A stretch of 53,419 nt of DNA from Hydrogenophaga sp. (GTDB taxonomy: Bacteria > Pseudomonadota > Gammaproteobacteria > Burkholderiales > Burkholderiaceae_C), in assembly GCF_014773545.1 (NCBI RefSeq), contig NZ_SDDV01000014.1, forward strand, positions 1-53,419, in the 5' to 3' direction. Numbering within the stretch: the stretch's first letter is position 1; each line of letters starts with the position of its first letter. Shown piece by piece: positions 21,367 through 33,461 of this stretch. The notes under the pieces were generated by a model that made no database searches, was not told the DNA's origin, and saw only the letters and a list, made by a program, of their open reading frames with translations. Position numbers and translations under genes: made by a program.

Positions 21367-21689
21367 GACGCGGCGACCTCGTAACCATCGCCATGCAAGG
21401 CGACTTCGGAAAACCACGGCCCGCCTTGGTCATTCAAGCCGACCAGTTCAGCGAGCATACGAGTGCAACTGTTCTGCCCATTACCAGCACGCTTGTTTCT
21501 GCACCCTTGCTGCGCGTCACCATTCAGCCGAGTGTCGAGAACGGCTTGCAGAAGTCATCACAGGTGATGGTGGACAAGGCTATGACGGTGAGGCGCGACA
21601 AGGTAGTGCCAGCCTTCGGGCGCATCGACGCGGATGCACTGCTGGAGGTTGAGCGGTGTTTGGCCGTGTTCTTGGGGATAGCGAAATGA
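21363..21689 (+). CDS. MazF/PemK-family toxin (endoribonuclease)
   Basis: The 108-residue protein begins MRRGDLVTIAMQGDFGKPRP and continues with ALVIQADQF, ATVLPITSTL and VMVDKAMTVRRDKV, the standard strands of the MazF/PemK fold. Members cleave RNA at short sequences and stop growth. It overlaps the antitoxin gene by four bases, so translation is coupled. Length is normal, so I see no reason to think it inactive. Confidence 0.9.
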   Translation: MRRGDLVTIAMQGDFGKPRPALVIQADQFSEHTSATVLPITSTLVSAPLLRVTIQPSVENGLQKSSQVMVDKAMTVRRDKVVPAFGRIDADALLEVERCLAVFLGIAK

Positions 21690-21987
21690 GCGGCGCGACA
21701 GGCCTTGGGCAAGCTTGTGTGAAAGTTCTGGAACATGCCTGGGGAGAACCACCTCTGCATTGAAGGCGCGATCGCGCTCAACCACGCTGTGCTCCCAGTT
21801 CAGGTCCAGTTTTTGGCGTGCCAGCAGCTCGGCGAGCTCGCGGCGAAGCGCGTCCTCGTTGAGGGTCGGGAGTCGAGAGAGGAGGGTGGTTGTCGGGTAC
21901 AAAACCGCCAAAACCGAATACCAAGAGAGGAGATATCTGCCCAAAAAAACAGCACACCCTACGATCTAAACCGCACAGCACCATGCC
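21690..21987. other. Unassigned stretch, probably mobile-element debris
   Basis: On the minus strand a frame reading LNEDALRRELAELLARQK is followed by NAEVVLPRHVPELSHKL. It has coding-like composition, but I do not recognise a family. It ends beside the insertion-sequence repeats at 21988-22028, and no start with a good ribosome binding site is present. Confidence 0.3.
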
Positions 21988-22028
21988 CGGTCACGATCAC
22001 CGGAATCTGCGGTCACGATCAACGGAAT
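21988..22028. repeat. Two direct repeats resembling an IS21-family end
   Basis: CGGTCACGATCACCGGAAT (21988-22006) and CGGTCACGATCAACGGAAT (22010-22028) differ at one base and start 22 bases apart. Multiple short direct repeats of this type are typical of IS21-family termini. No istA or istB coding sequence is attached, so this is a leftover end. The family assignment is from memory. Confidence 0.45.
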
Positions 22029-22032
22029 ACGC

Positions 22033-22149
22033 ACGATTGCCGATCAGATCAACAACCGGCCCAGGAAGGGCTTGGGCGTACGATCCCCACTGGCGGTCTA
22101 TCGGGAGCTGCTTCTGAACAGCCCGCAACACTCCACCCTCGTTCATTGA
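22033..22149 (+). pseudogene. IS30-family transposase, C-terminal remnant
   Basis: Translation gives DQINNRPRKGLGVRSPLAVY followed by RELLLNSPQHSTLVH and a stop at 22147-22149. The NNRPRKxLG motif is the conserved end of IS30-type DDE transposases. All upstream parts are missing. The sequence after the stop (GGGTGTTGCACTTCACTTTT, 22156-22175) resembles the terminal repeat of such elements. Confidence 0.75.
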
Positions 22150-22495
22150 AACCCAGGGTGTTGCACTTCACTTTTGAATCCGCCCTTTGACTTTGTCTGG
22201 TCAGCGTGACTGTTCGTGCGCGCCGGTTGTGCTGCCCGATGCAGCCCGAATCCGGTTTGCATCTCGAGTGCGAATTCGCTGCATCAGGCTCGTTTCAGGG
22301 TGAAAATAGCTACTCTCTTCGCGCCCGCTCCTCGCGGGACCAGGCTGTCACTGGCATGAAATTTGCTTTAAAGTAAGGCGACTCGAACCCCTGTGCCTGC
22401 AGCGGGTCTGTCTTGCAGCACCGTATTTCCCGCGCAATCCCGCGCTCTTGCTGCTGCGGCTGTGCCGCCAGCGCCCACCTCATCACGCTGAACCC

Positions 22496-23392
22496 ATGGT
22501 CCGCATCCACCTCGCCATCGACCTGAATTACACGGTCAACACCTTGCCGGGTGCTGATTTCATCTTCAACCTCCAGGCCGCGCAGACGCGCCAGCAGTTT
22601 GTCGCCTGGGAAGATCTGCTGGTGAGCCAGCCCGTGCCAATGAGCAGCCACACCGACTTGGCCACGAACATGCGCACTCTGCGCCTGACCGCCGCGCCCG
22701 GCCCGCTGCTGGTGCGCTACCGCGCCACGCTGGACATCAGCCACCACGCGGCGCCACCCGCCCTGGTAATGGAAACACCCGTGGCCCAACTGCCACCAGA
22801 CGCGCTGACTTACCTATACCCCAGCCGCTACTGCCAGTCCGACTGCATCACCGCCCAGGCCATGAACCTGTTTGGCAACTTGCCGCAGGGATATTCGCGC
22901 GTGATCGCCATCCGCGACTGGGTGCGCTCGCAGGTGAAGTTCCAGTCCAACACCAGCAACTCCATGACCTCGGCGCTTGACACCATGCACAGCCACCTGG
23001 GCGTGTGCCGAGATTTCGCCCACCTCATGATCGCCATGTGCCGCGCGCTCAACATCCCGGCGCGGTTTAGCACGGGCATCGATTTCGGCGCCGACCCAGC
23101 GCTTGGGCCGACCGACTTCCACGCCTATGTAGAAGTCTATCTGGGCCACCGCTGGTACATGTTTGACCCGTCAGGAACCGCCATCCCCATGGGGTTCGTG
23201 CGCATCGGTACCGGGCGCGATGCGGCCGACGCCTCGTTCGCCACCATCTTCGGCAACGTCACTGCGCTGGCGCCGCGCATCGACATTTCAGCCCAGGCCG
23301 GTGCAAACACCGGCTGGACATACCCGGTGCATCGCACGGAAGCCCTGTCCACCGATGCGGTGTTCGCCTGGAACGTGGTCAACGCCCGCTGA
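22496..23392 (+). CDS. Transglutaminase-like domain protein
   Basis: The 298-residue protein starts MVRIHLAIDLNYTVNTLPGA. An N-terminal beta domain (1-110) precedes a transglutaminase/protease-like core. The Cys-His-Asp triad can be seen in SHLGVCRDFAHLMIAMCRA, GPTDFHAYVEVYLG and WYMFDPSGTAIPMG. Such proteins act as amidases, cyclisation enzymes or peptidases; the substrate here is unknown. There is no signal peptide. The frame is open 16 codons further upstream, but the ATG at 22496 fits the family start. It lies just before the rrn promoters. Confidence 0.85.
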   Translation: MVRIHLAIDLNYTVNTLPGADFIFNLQAAQTRQQFVAWEDLLVSQPVPMSSHTDLATNMRTLRLTAAPGPLLVRYRATLDISHHAAPPALVMETPVAQLPPDALTYLYPSRYCQSDCITAQAMNLFGNLPQGYSRVIAIRDWVRSQVKFQSNTSNSMTSALDTMHSHLGVCRDFAHLMIAMCRALNIPARFSTGIDFGADPALGPTDFHAYVEVYLGHRWYMFDPSGTAIPMGFVRIGTGRDAADASFATIFGNVTALAPRIDISAQAGANTGWTYPVHRTEALSTDAVFAWNVVNAR

Positions 23393-23410
23393 ACCCTGCT
23401 TTAAAAAACT

Positions 23411-23440
23411 TTGTGCGCAGCCGAAAATCCGATGTATACT
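23411..23440 (+). promoter_or_regulatory. rrn promoter P1 (candidate)
   Basis: The -35 TTGTGC (23411-23416) and -10 TATACT (23435-23440) are 18 bases apart. The motif AGGCTTCGCTGATCGA begins four bases after the -10, as in the tRNA operon promoter. Confidence 0.65.
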
Positions 23441-23563
23441 GCAAGGCTTCGCTGATCGATGTTCTGCTCTTGAGTGGTTCAAAAAGCCAGCGAAGCGCGG
23501 TGGCCAAGAGGCCGGGCAGCTTGAAAAAAAATTTTGGTGCTTAGCAAAAAATTTTTAGAAAAA

Positions 23564-23595
23564 CTGCAAAAACCGTGTGAAAACCGTGTGATAAT
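23564..23595 (+). promoter_or_regulatory. rrn promoter P2 (candidate)
   Basis: The -10 GATAAT (23590-23595) is clear and lies after two tandem copies of AAAACCGTGTG. The -35 (CTGCAA near 23564) is weak with a long spacer. The motif AGGCTCTGCTGATCGCA follows at the same four-base distance from the -10, which supports the call. Confidence 0.6.
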
Positions 23596-23809
23596 ACGAG
23601 GCTCTGCTGATCGCAGCAGAGCAAAAACAAGCAGCAGCAACCGTGCTGAATGCTTGCGGATCATTAAAAATATACAGCCGATAAGCGTGGGCGTTTGAAG
23701 GCGATTGCCAAACTGGACACGAAAGTGTCCGAGTCGCAAGACTTTAAACGCTCATGAGAATAGAAGTGAAGTTCACTTCAATTCCGTTTTTATGAGTAAA
23801 TTCAAGATC

Positions 23810-25339
<1,530 letters not shown>

Positions 25340-25437
25340 CTGGAAAAGAGCAGTCAAGCTCAAACGCTCACACTTATCGGTTGTTGGAGAGAAGTCGCCA
25401 GCGGTCTGGATTCATCCGGGCCTCTAGTGGCCGACTT

Positions 25438-25514
25438 GGGGTCTGTAGCTCAGCTGGTTAGAGCACCGTCTTGATAAGGCGGGGGTCGTTGGTTCGAGAC
25501 CAACCAGACCCACC
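25438..25514 (+). tRNA. tRNA-Ile (GAT)
   Basis: This 77-base tRNA in the 16S-23S spacer has the acceptor stem GGGTCTG/CAGACCC, anticodon GAT in CTTGATAAG, a T-arm GTTGGTTCGAGACCAAC and CCA. Confidence 0.97.
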
Positions 25515-25541
25515 AAGTGCTCTTTGCTCCGCAATCACCCG

Positions 25542-25617
25542 GGGGGATTAGCTCAGCTGGGAGAGCACCTGCTTTGCAAGCAGGGGGTCGTCGGTTCGAT
25601 CCCGTCATCCTCCACCA
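25542..25617 (+). tRNA. tRNA-Ala (TGC)
   Basis: This 76-base tRNA in the 16S-23S spacer has the acceptor stem GGGGGAT/ATCCTCC with one G-U pair, anticodon TGC in CTTTGCAAG, and CCA. Confidence 0.97.
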
Positions 25618-25941
25618 AACATCTGATCGTTCAACATCAAAGCTTCTGGCGCAGCCGGGAGCTTTGATGTGGATCGGTATCTACCGATTGACAGGCAACG
25701 AAGTTGCCACGGCTGTTCATTAAAAATTCATAGAGTCGAATCAGCGTTGCTGATGGAAAGCACATATTCGTAAAGGTTTCATGTGCACCGTGCCATCAGC
25801 AACAAGAATTTTTGATTGCGTCAACGAATATTCAATTTTATCGAGAGATACGAATTGAAGCGGCATAACGCGTCAGGTGCAAGACCTGACAGACATTTGC
25901 TTGAGACATGGCTTTTGCGTTGCAAGACGTCAAAGTTATAG
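25618..25941 (+). other. 16S-23S spacer, 3' part, with 23S processing stem
   Basis: This is transcribed spacer without a gene. GTTCATTAAAAATTCATAGAGTCG resembles the leader's GATCATTAAAAATATACAGCCG (23658 onward), as expected for repeated antitermination or processing signals; each is named here only as part of the pre-rRNA. The last bases, CGTCAAAGTTATAGGG, pair with CCCTATAACTTTGATG after the 23S gene to form the RNase III processing stem. Confidence 0.7.
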
Positions 25942-28818
<2,877 letters not shown>

Positions 28819-28975
28819 ATAACTTTGATGACAGTCAGCAGGCAAATGTCTGGAACACATAGTTCCTATGCCTTCATGGTTCATTCCATGACGTTGACCG
28901 CAGTCAAAAATCAGCTGATTCCAAACTCTATGAATTCGTCCGCTTGCGCATTGCGCGCAGCCGGAATACAAGTTA

Positions 28976-29090
28976 TGCCTGACGACCATAGCAAGGTGGT
29001 ACCACTCCTTCCCATCCCGAACAGGACAGTGAAACGCCTTTGCGCCGATGATAGTGCGGGTTCCCGTGTGAAAGTAGGTCATCGTCAGGC
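28976..29090 (+). rRNA. rrf: 5S ribosomal RNA
   Basis: The RNA begins TGCCTGACGACCATAGCAAG and closes with TCGTCAGGC, which pairs with its start. The loop CCATCCCGAACAGGACAGT is the conserved 5S core. No tRNA gene follows. Confidence 0.95.
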
Positions 29091-29102
29091 TCTTACCAGC
29101 CC

Positions 29103-29146
29103 CCCAAACCCCCTCGCGCCTGCCGGTGCCTGGGGGTTTGGGCTTT
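29103..29146 (+). terminator. Terminator of the rrn operon
   Basis: CCCAAACCCCC (29103-29113) and GGGGGTTTGGG (29132-29142) form a perfect 11-bp stem followed by CTTTG. It lies 13 bases after 5S. Confidence 0.85.
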
Positions 29147-29232
29147 GTGGGTCTGCAGTTGTTCGGCAAACAAGCGCAGCTTGCATGTGCCGCAACGCAT
29201 CACTGCATGCAGTCGCTCTTGTCAGTGACGAC

Positions 29233-29275
29233 TCATTCGTAGCGCAAGGCTTCGATCGGATCGACTGCATGTTCA
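29233..29275 (-). pseudogene. C-terminal remnant of an ABC transporter permease (MacB/FtsX-like)
   Basis: On the minus strand the last codons before a TGA read EHAVDPIEALRYE. DPIEALRYE is the very typical C-terminus of FtsX-fold permeases of the MacB/LolC type. Upstream of these dozen codons the similarity stops, and the yihY-like gene begins on the other strand, so the rest of the gene has been lost. Confidence 0.55.
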
Positions 29276-29325
29276 ACCCGGCCAAGAGAACAGTCTGCAC
29301 AGGCCTGCCGGGTGCGGGCTCGGGC

Positions 29326-30618
29326 ATGATGTCGGCAATGGTCACGCGCCGTCGCCTTTTTTTTCGTAACGCTCAAGCCCTGCTGCTCAGACTGTGCCGC
29401 TCGGGGTTGCGCTTTCCCTGGCGCAATACGGCGCTCACGCTGAGCGAGCGTTTTCGGGAAGACCGCCTGGGCGTCACGGCCAGCAGCCTGAGCTTTACGA
29501 CCCTGATTTCACTGGTGCCGCTATTCACGGTGGCGCTGGCGATGTTCAGCGCTTTTCCGGTGTTCGACCGCTTGCAAATCACATTGCAAGACTGGCTGAT
29601 TGATCGCATGGTGCCGCAGGCTATTGCTGGCCCGGTGCTGGCTTACCTGAACGAATTTTCCGAGCGCGCCAGCCAAATGGGTTGGGTGGGTGGCGTGGCT
29701 TTTCTGGTCACGGCGCTGGTGCTGATTCTGACCATAGACAGCAAGCTCAACGATATGTGGCGCGTGCGGCGCAGCCGCGGGCTGACCCAACGCGTGCTGG
29801 TGTACGGGGCGCTGCTGACGCTTGGCCCGCTGGTGTTGGCGTTCAGTCTGACTATCACCAGTTATCTCGTCGGGGCATCTGCGGGTTTGGTCGGCGCGCT
29901 GCCGGGTTCTACCCAGTGGCTGCTGGCAGGTTTGCAGTTTGCGCTAGGCTTGTTGGCGCTGACGGCGCTGTACCGCTGTGTGCCCAACACCCGGGTGCGC
30001 TGGCCACACGCGCTGGCGGGCGGTTTGTTCGCGGCCCTTGGGTTCGAGCTCGGCAAGCTGCTGCTGGCCGTGTATTTAGCCCTGATGCCGGGCTATTCGC
30101 TAATTTACGGCACGTTGGCCACCCTGCCGATTTTGCTGCTCTGGATTTACCTGGCCTGGGTGATCGTGCTGCTGGGTGCGGTGGTGGCTGCCTACTTGCC
30201 CAGCTTGCTCTCAGGTGTGGTGCGGCGCAGCGGCGCGCCGGGATGGAATTTTCAGCTCGCACTTGAATTGCTGGATCAATTGCACAACGCGCGAGCCGCC
30301 GCGCTGCCCGGCCAGCGTCTGGATGCGCTGGCGCTGGCCTTGCGTCTTGATGCGCGGCAACTCGAAGAACCACTGGCGGCCCTGGTGGCGCTGGACTGGC
30401 TGGGGCGGCTCGATGCTGACGGTCAGCGCTACGTGTTGCGGGTGGACCCGGCGCAGACCCGGTTGGCGCCGCTGATCGAGCGACTCTTGTTGCCGCAGCA
30501 GTTCAGCACACGCCGCTTCTGGGCTGAAACCGGTTGTGCTCAGCTCACGCTGGAGCAGGCGTTGACGCAAACAACGCTGCGCTGCAGCGGCCTCAGCCCC
30601 GCACGTCGCTGCAGCTGA
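29326..30618 (+). CDS. YihY/virulence factor BrkB family membrane protein
   Basis: The 430-residue protein has the family's inner-membrane core of six hydrophobic segments, starting at SLSFTTLISLVPLFTVALAM and including VGGVAFLVTALVLILTID, GALLTLGPLVLAFSLTITSY and LATLPILLLWIYLAWVIVLL. The ALYRCVPNTRVRWPHALAGG loop is diagnostic. A soluble C-terminal part (from about 310) resembles a winged-helix domain (LDALALALRLDARQLEEPLA). The family was once called RNase BN; that activity is not theirs, and their role is unknown. Starts at 29326, 29329 and 29338 are all possible. The open frame upstream runs into 5S and 23S and is not coding. Confidence 0.88.
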   Translation: MMSAMVTRRRLFFRNAQALLLRLCRSGLRFPWRNTALTLSERFREDRLGVTASSLSFTTLISLVPLFTVALAMFSAFPVFDRLQITLQDWLIDRMVPQAIAGPVLAYLNEFSERASQMGWVGGVAFLVTALVLILTIDSKLNDMWRVRRSRGLTQRVLVYGALLTLGPLVLAFSLTITSYLVGASAGLVGALPGSTQWLLAGLQFALGLLALTALYRCVPNTRVRWPHALAGGLFAALGFELGKLLLAVYLALMPGYSLIYGTLATLPILLLWIYLAWVIVLLGAVVAAYLPSLLSGVVRRSGAPGWNFQLALELLDQLHNARAAALPGQRLDALALALRLDARQLEEPLAALVALDWLGRLDADGQRYVLRVDPAQTRLAPLIERLLLPQQFSTRRFWAETGCAQLTLEQALTQTTLRCSGLSPARRCS

Positions 30619-30858
30619 GTACCGACCGAAGCGCAAGCAGCGCAGCGAAAAATCTCGTATCGATCCCGGCGTAGGCCCGTGTATGCTCGTACATCCGAGT
30701 GCGTTGTGCGGGCCAGATGGAGCGCCAGCGTGCTGCCGTCGCCCACGTTGGCCAGGTGGCTGAAGGTGGGCTGGTATATTGTGTGCCGTCTTGCCGTTTG
30801 CATCTGCCCAATGTGCAGCTGCCCAATGTGCAACTGCCATCAACCGAGGAGAACAAAC
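30619..30858. other. Gene-poor gap holding a remnant and the upstream region of the CBS gene
   Basis: No intact gene is visible. The gap contains the PLP-enzyme remnant listed separately. Three partial copies of GCCCAATGTGCA-type sequence (ATCTGCCCAATGTGCAGC, CTGCCCAATGTGCAACTGC) lie at 30803-30840, just before the CBS gene. Confidence 0.4.
30696..30773 (-). pseudogene. Possible remnant of a Cys/Met-metabolism PLP enzyme
   Basis: The minus-strand translation PTFSHLANVGDGSTLALH followed by LARTTHS resembles the conserved C-terminal segment of O-acetylhomoserine sulfhydrylase-type enzymes (S-H-x-A-N-x-G-D ... H-P-A-x-T-T-H-S). Similarity ends on both sides within about 25 codons. The reading frame continues without matching the family. 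Confidence 0.4.
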
Positions 30859-31329
30859 ATGAAAGTCAGCGACATCTTGCGCTTAAAGGGCGACGCGCTC
30901 TACACCTGTCACCCTGATGAACCGTTAGATAAAGCGGTCGAGGCCATGTCCAGTCGCGACAGCGGCTCGCTGGCTGTGATGGAGAACGGCGAATTGGTCG
31001 GCATGTTGACGTTTCGCGAGGTGATGCAGACCTTGGCGTCCAACGCGGGCACCCTCAGCGGCAAGCGGGTACGCAGCGTGATGGATGACCACCCCATGTG
31101 CTGCACCTCTCAGACATCGATCGAAGATGTGCGGCCCATGATGCTGGAGCACCACACACGGTACATGCCGGTGCTGGACCAGAAGATGCTGATGGGCGTG
31201 ATCAGTTTTTACGACGTCGCCAAGGCGGTGGTCGACAGCCAGAATTTCGAAAACAAAATGCTCAAGGCCTACATACGCGACTGGCCGCAAGAGCAAGCCG
31301 GCGCCAGCGGCGACGCAAGCGCACGCTGA
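30859..31329 (+). CDS. CBS-domain pair protein
   Basis: The 156-residue protein consists of two CBS motifs: residues 3-62 (SVMD-like start KVSDILRLKG, with DSGSLAVMENGELVGMLTFR) and 72-140 (RSVMDDHPMCCTSQTSIEDV, then YMPVLDQKMLMGVISFYDVA). Such stand-alone pairs usually bind adenine nucleotides and regulate a partner. A GAGGAG ribosome binding site lies upstream of the ATG. Its partner cannot be told; the next gene is dusA, 198 bases further. Confidence 0.9.
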   Translation: MKVSDILRLKGDALYTCHPDEPLDKAVEAMSSRDSGSLAVMENGELVGMLTFREVMQTLASNAGTLSGKRVRSVMDDHPMCCTSQTSIEDVRPMMLEHHTRYMPVLDQKMLMGVISFYDVAKAVVDSQNFENKMLKAYIRDWPQEQAGASGDASAR

Positions 31330-31527
31330 GAGATTGGGAGAGCGCGGCCTGCGCCGCTGCAGGGCCGCATGCATGCTTCGCACACAGAAATCTGGCGCTC
31401 GCTGCCAGCAGGGCTCTGGGATTGCGCAGGCGCGGCTGCGGGCATTTTTTTCACCCCACATTTTTAGTGCGGACTGCGCAGCCTGCGTTGCGCAAGAGCC
31501 GACTCTGTATCTGTATCGCGTCCGTCA

Positions 31528-32595
31528 ATGAATGCCGTAGCCATCGAACACAGCACACCAGTGTCTGATATCCCAGCCGATGACACGGCGGAATTCACGT
31601 TAAAAGCATCGCCTTGGCGTGTCTCGGTGGCGCCAATGATGGACTGGACGGATAGACATTGTCGCTATTTTCATCGTCTGCTGACGCGCCACAGCCTGCT
31701 GTACACCGAGATGGTGAGCACTGGCGCGCTGTTGCACGGCAACGCCGCCCAGCACCTGCAATTCAACCCGCAGGAGCATCCGCTGGCGCTGCAACTCGGT
31801 GGCAGCGCGCCGACCGAGCTGGCGCACTGCGCCAAGCTCGCGCAGGCATACGGCTACGACGAGGTCAACCTCAACTGCGGCTGCCCGAGCGAGCGCGTGC
31901 TGCGTGGCGCTTTTGGCGCCTGTCTGATGGGGCAGCCTGCCTTGGTGGCCGACGGCGTCAAGGCCATGCTGGACGTGGTGGACATACCGGTGACGGTCAA
32001 GCACCGCATTGGCATCGACCGGATCGAGAGCTACGGATTTGTGCGCGATTTTGTCGGTACGCTGGCGCAGGCGGGTTGTCGCGTTTTCATCGTGCATGCG
32101 CGCAACGCCTGGTTGCAGGGGTTGTCACCGAAAGAAAACCGCGACGTGCCGCCGCTGCGTTACCCCTTGGTGTATCAGCTCAAGCGTGATTTTCCAGACC
32201 TGACCATCGTCGTCAACGGCGGCATTCGCAGCCATGCACAAATGAGCGAGCACCTTGCACAGGTAGACGGCGTGATGATAGGGCGCGAGGCCTATCACAA
32301 CCCCTGGTTGCTGGCGAGTTGGGATCAGCAGTTTTACGCCGCCCCAGATCAGAACACCGGGCTTACGCGCGAAGCGGTGGAGTTGGCGCTGGTCGACTAC
32401 ATGGAGCGCGCCGGCGCCCACGACGGCGCGCCCTGGTACGCCATTGCCTGCCACATGCTGGGCCTGCGCCATGGCTTGCGCGGAGCTCGCAAGTGGCGTC
32501 AGGTCTGGAGCGACCACCGCCTGAAATCCTCGCCTGCGCGCAGCGTCTGGGCTCTGGCGCAGGCGCATGTCGGGCCGGCGCAGGAGTCCGACTGA
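31528..32595 (+). CDS. dusA: tRNA-dihydrouridine(20/20a) synthase DusA
   Basis: DusA reduces uridine 20/20a in the tRNA D-loop with FMN and NADPH. The 355-residue protein has the FMN-barrel start WRVSVAPMMDWTDRHCRYF, the substrate motif NLNCGCPSERVLRGAFGACL with the catalytic Cys, the HARNAWLQGLSPKENRDVPP segment that marks the DusA subgroup, and NGGIRSHAQM with IGREAYHNPWLL near the end. About 25 residues precede the domain. No ribosome binding site stands out before ATG 31528, so an internal start is possible. Confidence 0.94.
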   Translation: MNAVAIEHSTPVSDIPADDTAEFTLKASPWRVSVAPMMDWTDRHCRYFHRLLTRHSLLYTEMVSTGALLHGNAAQHLQFNPQEHPLALQLGGSAPTELAHCAKLAQAYGYDEVNLNCGCPSERVLRGAFGACLMGQPALVADGVKAMLDVVDIPVTVKHRIGIDRIESYGFVRDFVGTLAQAGCRVFIVHARNAWLQGLSPKENRDVPPLRYPLVYQLKRDFPDLTIVVNGGIRSHAQMSEHLAQVDGVMIGREAYHNPWLLASWDQQFYAAPDQNTGLTREAVELALVDYMERAGAHDGAPWYAIACHMLGLRHGLRGARKWRQVWSDHRLKSSPARSVWALAQAHVGPAQESD

Positions 32596-32828
32596 ACAGC
32601 AGGTCTTCGGTGAAGCTGATCCGGTGTTGCTTGTCGCCGGTCTCGAGGTGGCGATCACCACCGCCCGACTCGTCACGGTGCCACGCTCGGTGTCGATCTG
32701 GTAACTGCTGTCGCCCTGCACACGCAGGGCTTTCACGCCGCAGGGCTGCCAGCACATCACGCCACCCGCTTCGCACCCGGCCAGCAGCAGGGCGATCAGG
32801 TCTTCGGCGCAACGGTCGCAGAACTTCA
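32596..32828 (-). pseudogene. Remnant of a BaiN/HI0933-type flavoprotein gene
   Basis: The minus strand reads FCDRCAEDLIALLLAGCEAG, then ALRVQGDSSYQIDTERGTV and SRAVVIAT, as in the middle of HI0933/BaiN-family FAD-binding oxidoreductases. After VVIAT the frame changes, and another frame reads HRISFTEDLLFS, which matches a segment from further along the same family. An internal deletion with a frameshift, plus loss of both ends, leaves about 75 codons. It ends exactly at the dusA stop codon. Confidence 0.65.
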
Positions 32829-33140
32829 GACGGATTGCAGCCGCTGCACGGTGTCGGGGTATTGCGCTACCAAGCGAATGAGCAGGGCCGCCTGGGCGTT
32901 GGGTTTGGCGCGGCCTTGTTCCCAGTTTTCCAGCGTGCGCGGGTTGGTGCGCAGGTAACGGGCAAACACGGTGCGCGAAAGGTGCAACTGTTCGCGCACC
33001 TGCAGCACGTCTTGTGCGGTCAGGCTGGGCGCCGGTTGCGCCTCGGCCTCAAAGCTGCGCAGGGTGAGCTTGCCTTCGCGCTCCTGCGCCAGGGCGTCAA
33101 AGCCTTCGCTCAATTCGGCAAAGAGGTTACGCTTTTTCAT
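32826..33140 (-). CDS. Antitoxin, helix-turn-helix (NadS/HigA-like)
   Basis: The 104-residue protein starts MKKRNLFAELSEGFDALAQE. Its C-terminal half is an XRE-type helix-turn-helix (DVLQVREQLHLSRTVFARYL, then NPRTLENWEQGRAKPNAQA). Proteins of this layout are antitoxins of RelE/HigB-type toxins and repress their own operon. The ATG is preceded by GGAGCCC. It follows the truncated toxin gene by 26 bases in toxin-first order, as in higBA. The domain looks intact. Confidence 0.88.
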   Translation of the reverse strand: MKKRNLFAELSEGFDALAQEREGKLTLRSFEAEAQPAPSLTAQDVLQVREQLHLSRTVFARYLRTNPRTLENWEQGRAKPNAQAALLIRLVAQYPDTVQRLQSV

Positions 33141-33166
33141 GCTGGGCTCCTTCAGCTGGTTGTACA

Positions 33167-33412
33167 TCAGGCGCCTTGGCGCTTGTCGCCACCCAGCCAC
33201 CAGAAATAGATCACCCGCAAGCCGCCCCGTTTGCCTTTGCCCCGGCGGGCATCAGCGTGCCGGAGTTTGCGTAGGCCGCCGGTGCCTTCGATCACATCGC
33301 CTGCCTCGGGGTTGGCCAGCAGGGCCTGTTGCAGGTGCCTGTATTGCGCGTCGTCCAGATACGAAGATCGGACACGTTCAAAAACAGGGAGTTCTTTGAA
33401 CAGGGCTCGCAC
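33167..33412 (-). pseudogene. RelE/HigB-type toxin lacking its C-terminus
   Basis: The 81-codon frame reads LFKELPVFERVRSSYLDDAQ, followed by ANPEAGDVIEGTGGLRKLRH and GKRGGLRVIYFWW, which are strongly conserved RelE/HigB-family segments. After WW the family continues about 25 residues with a hydrophobic strand and a YDKDE-type motif. Here the frame runs into LGGDKRQGA and stops. The likely start is a GTG at 33412, almost at the transcription start. Loss of the last strand should inactivate or alter the toxin. The antitoxin next door is intact. Confidence 0.75.
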
Positions 33413-33419
33413 GACAAAA

Positions 33420-33440
33420 TTATACGCAAATTGCGTATAA
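33420..33440 (-). promoter_or_regulatory. Perfect palindromic operator over the toxin-antitoxin promoter
   Basis: TTATACGCAA and TTGCGTATAA are perfect 10-base arms around a single A. On the minus strand a consensus -10 TATAAT (33419-33424) overlaps one arm. It lies directly before the toxin start, the expected site for autorepression by the antitoxin. Confidence 0.8.
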
Positions 33441-33461
33441 ATAGCCCAATACCGAAGAAGT

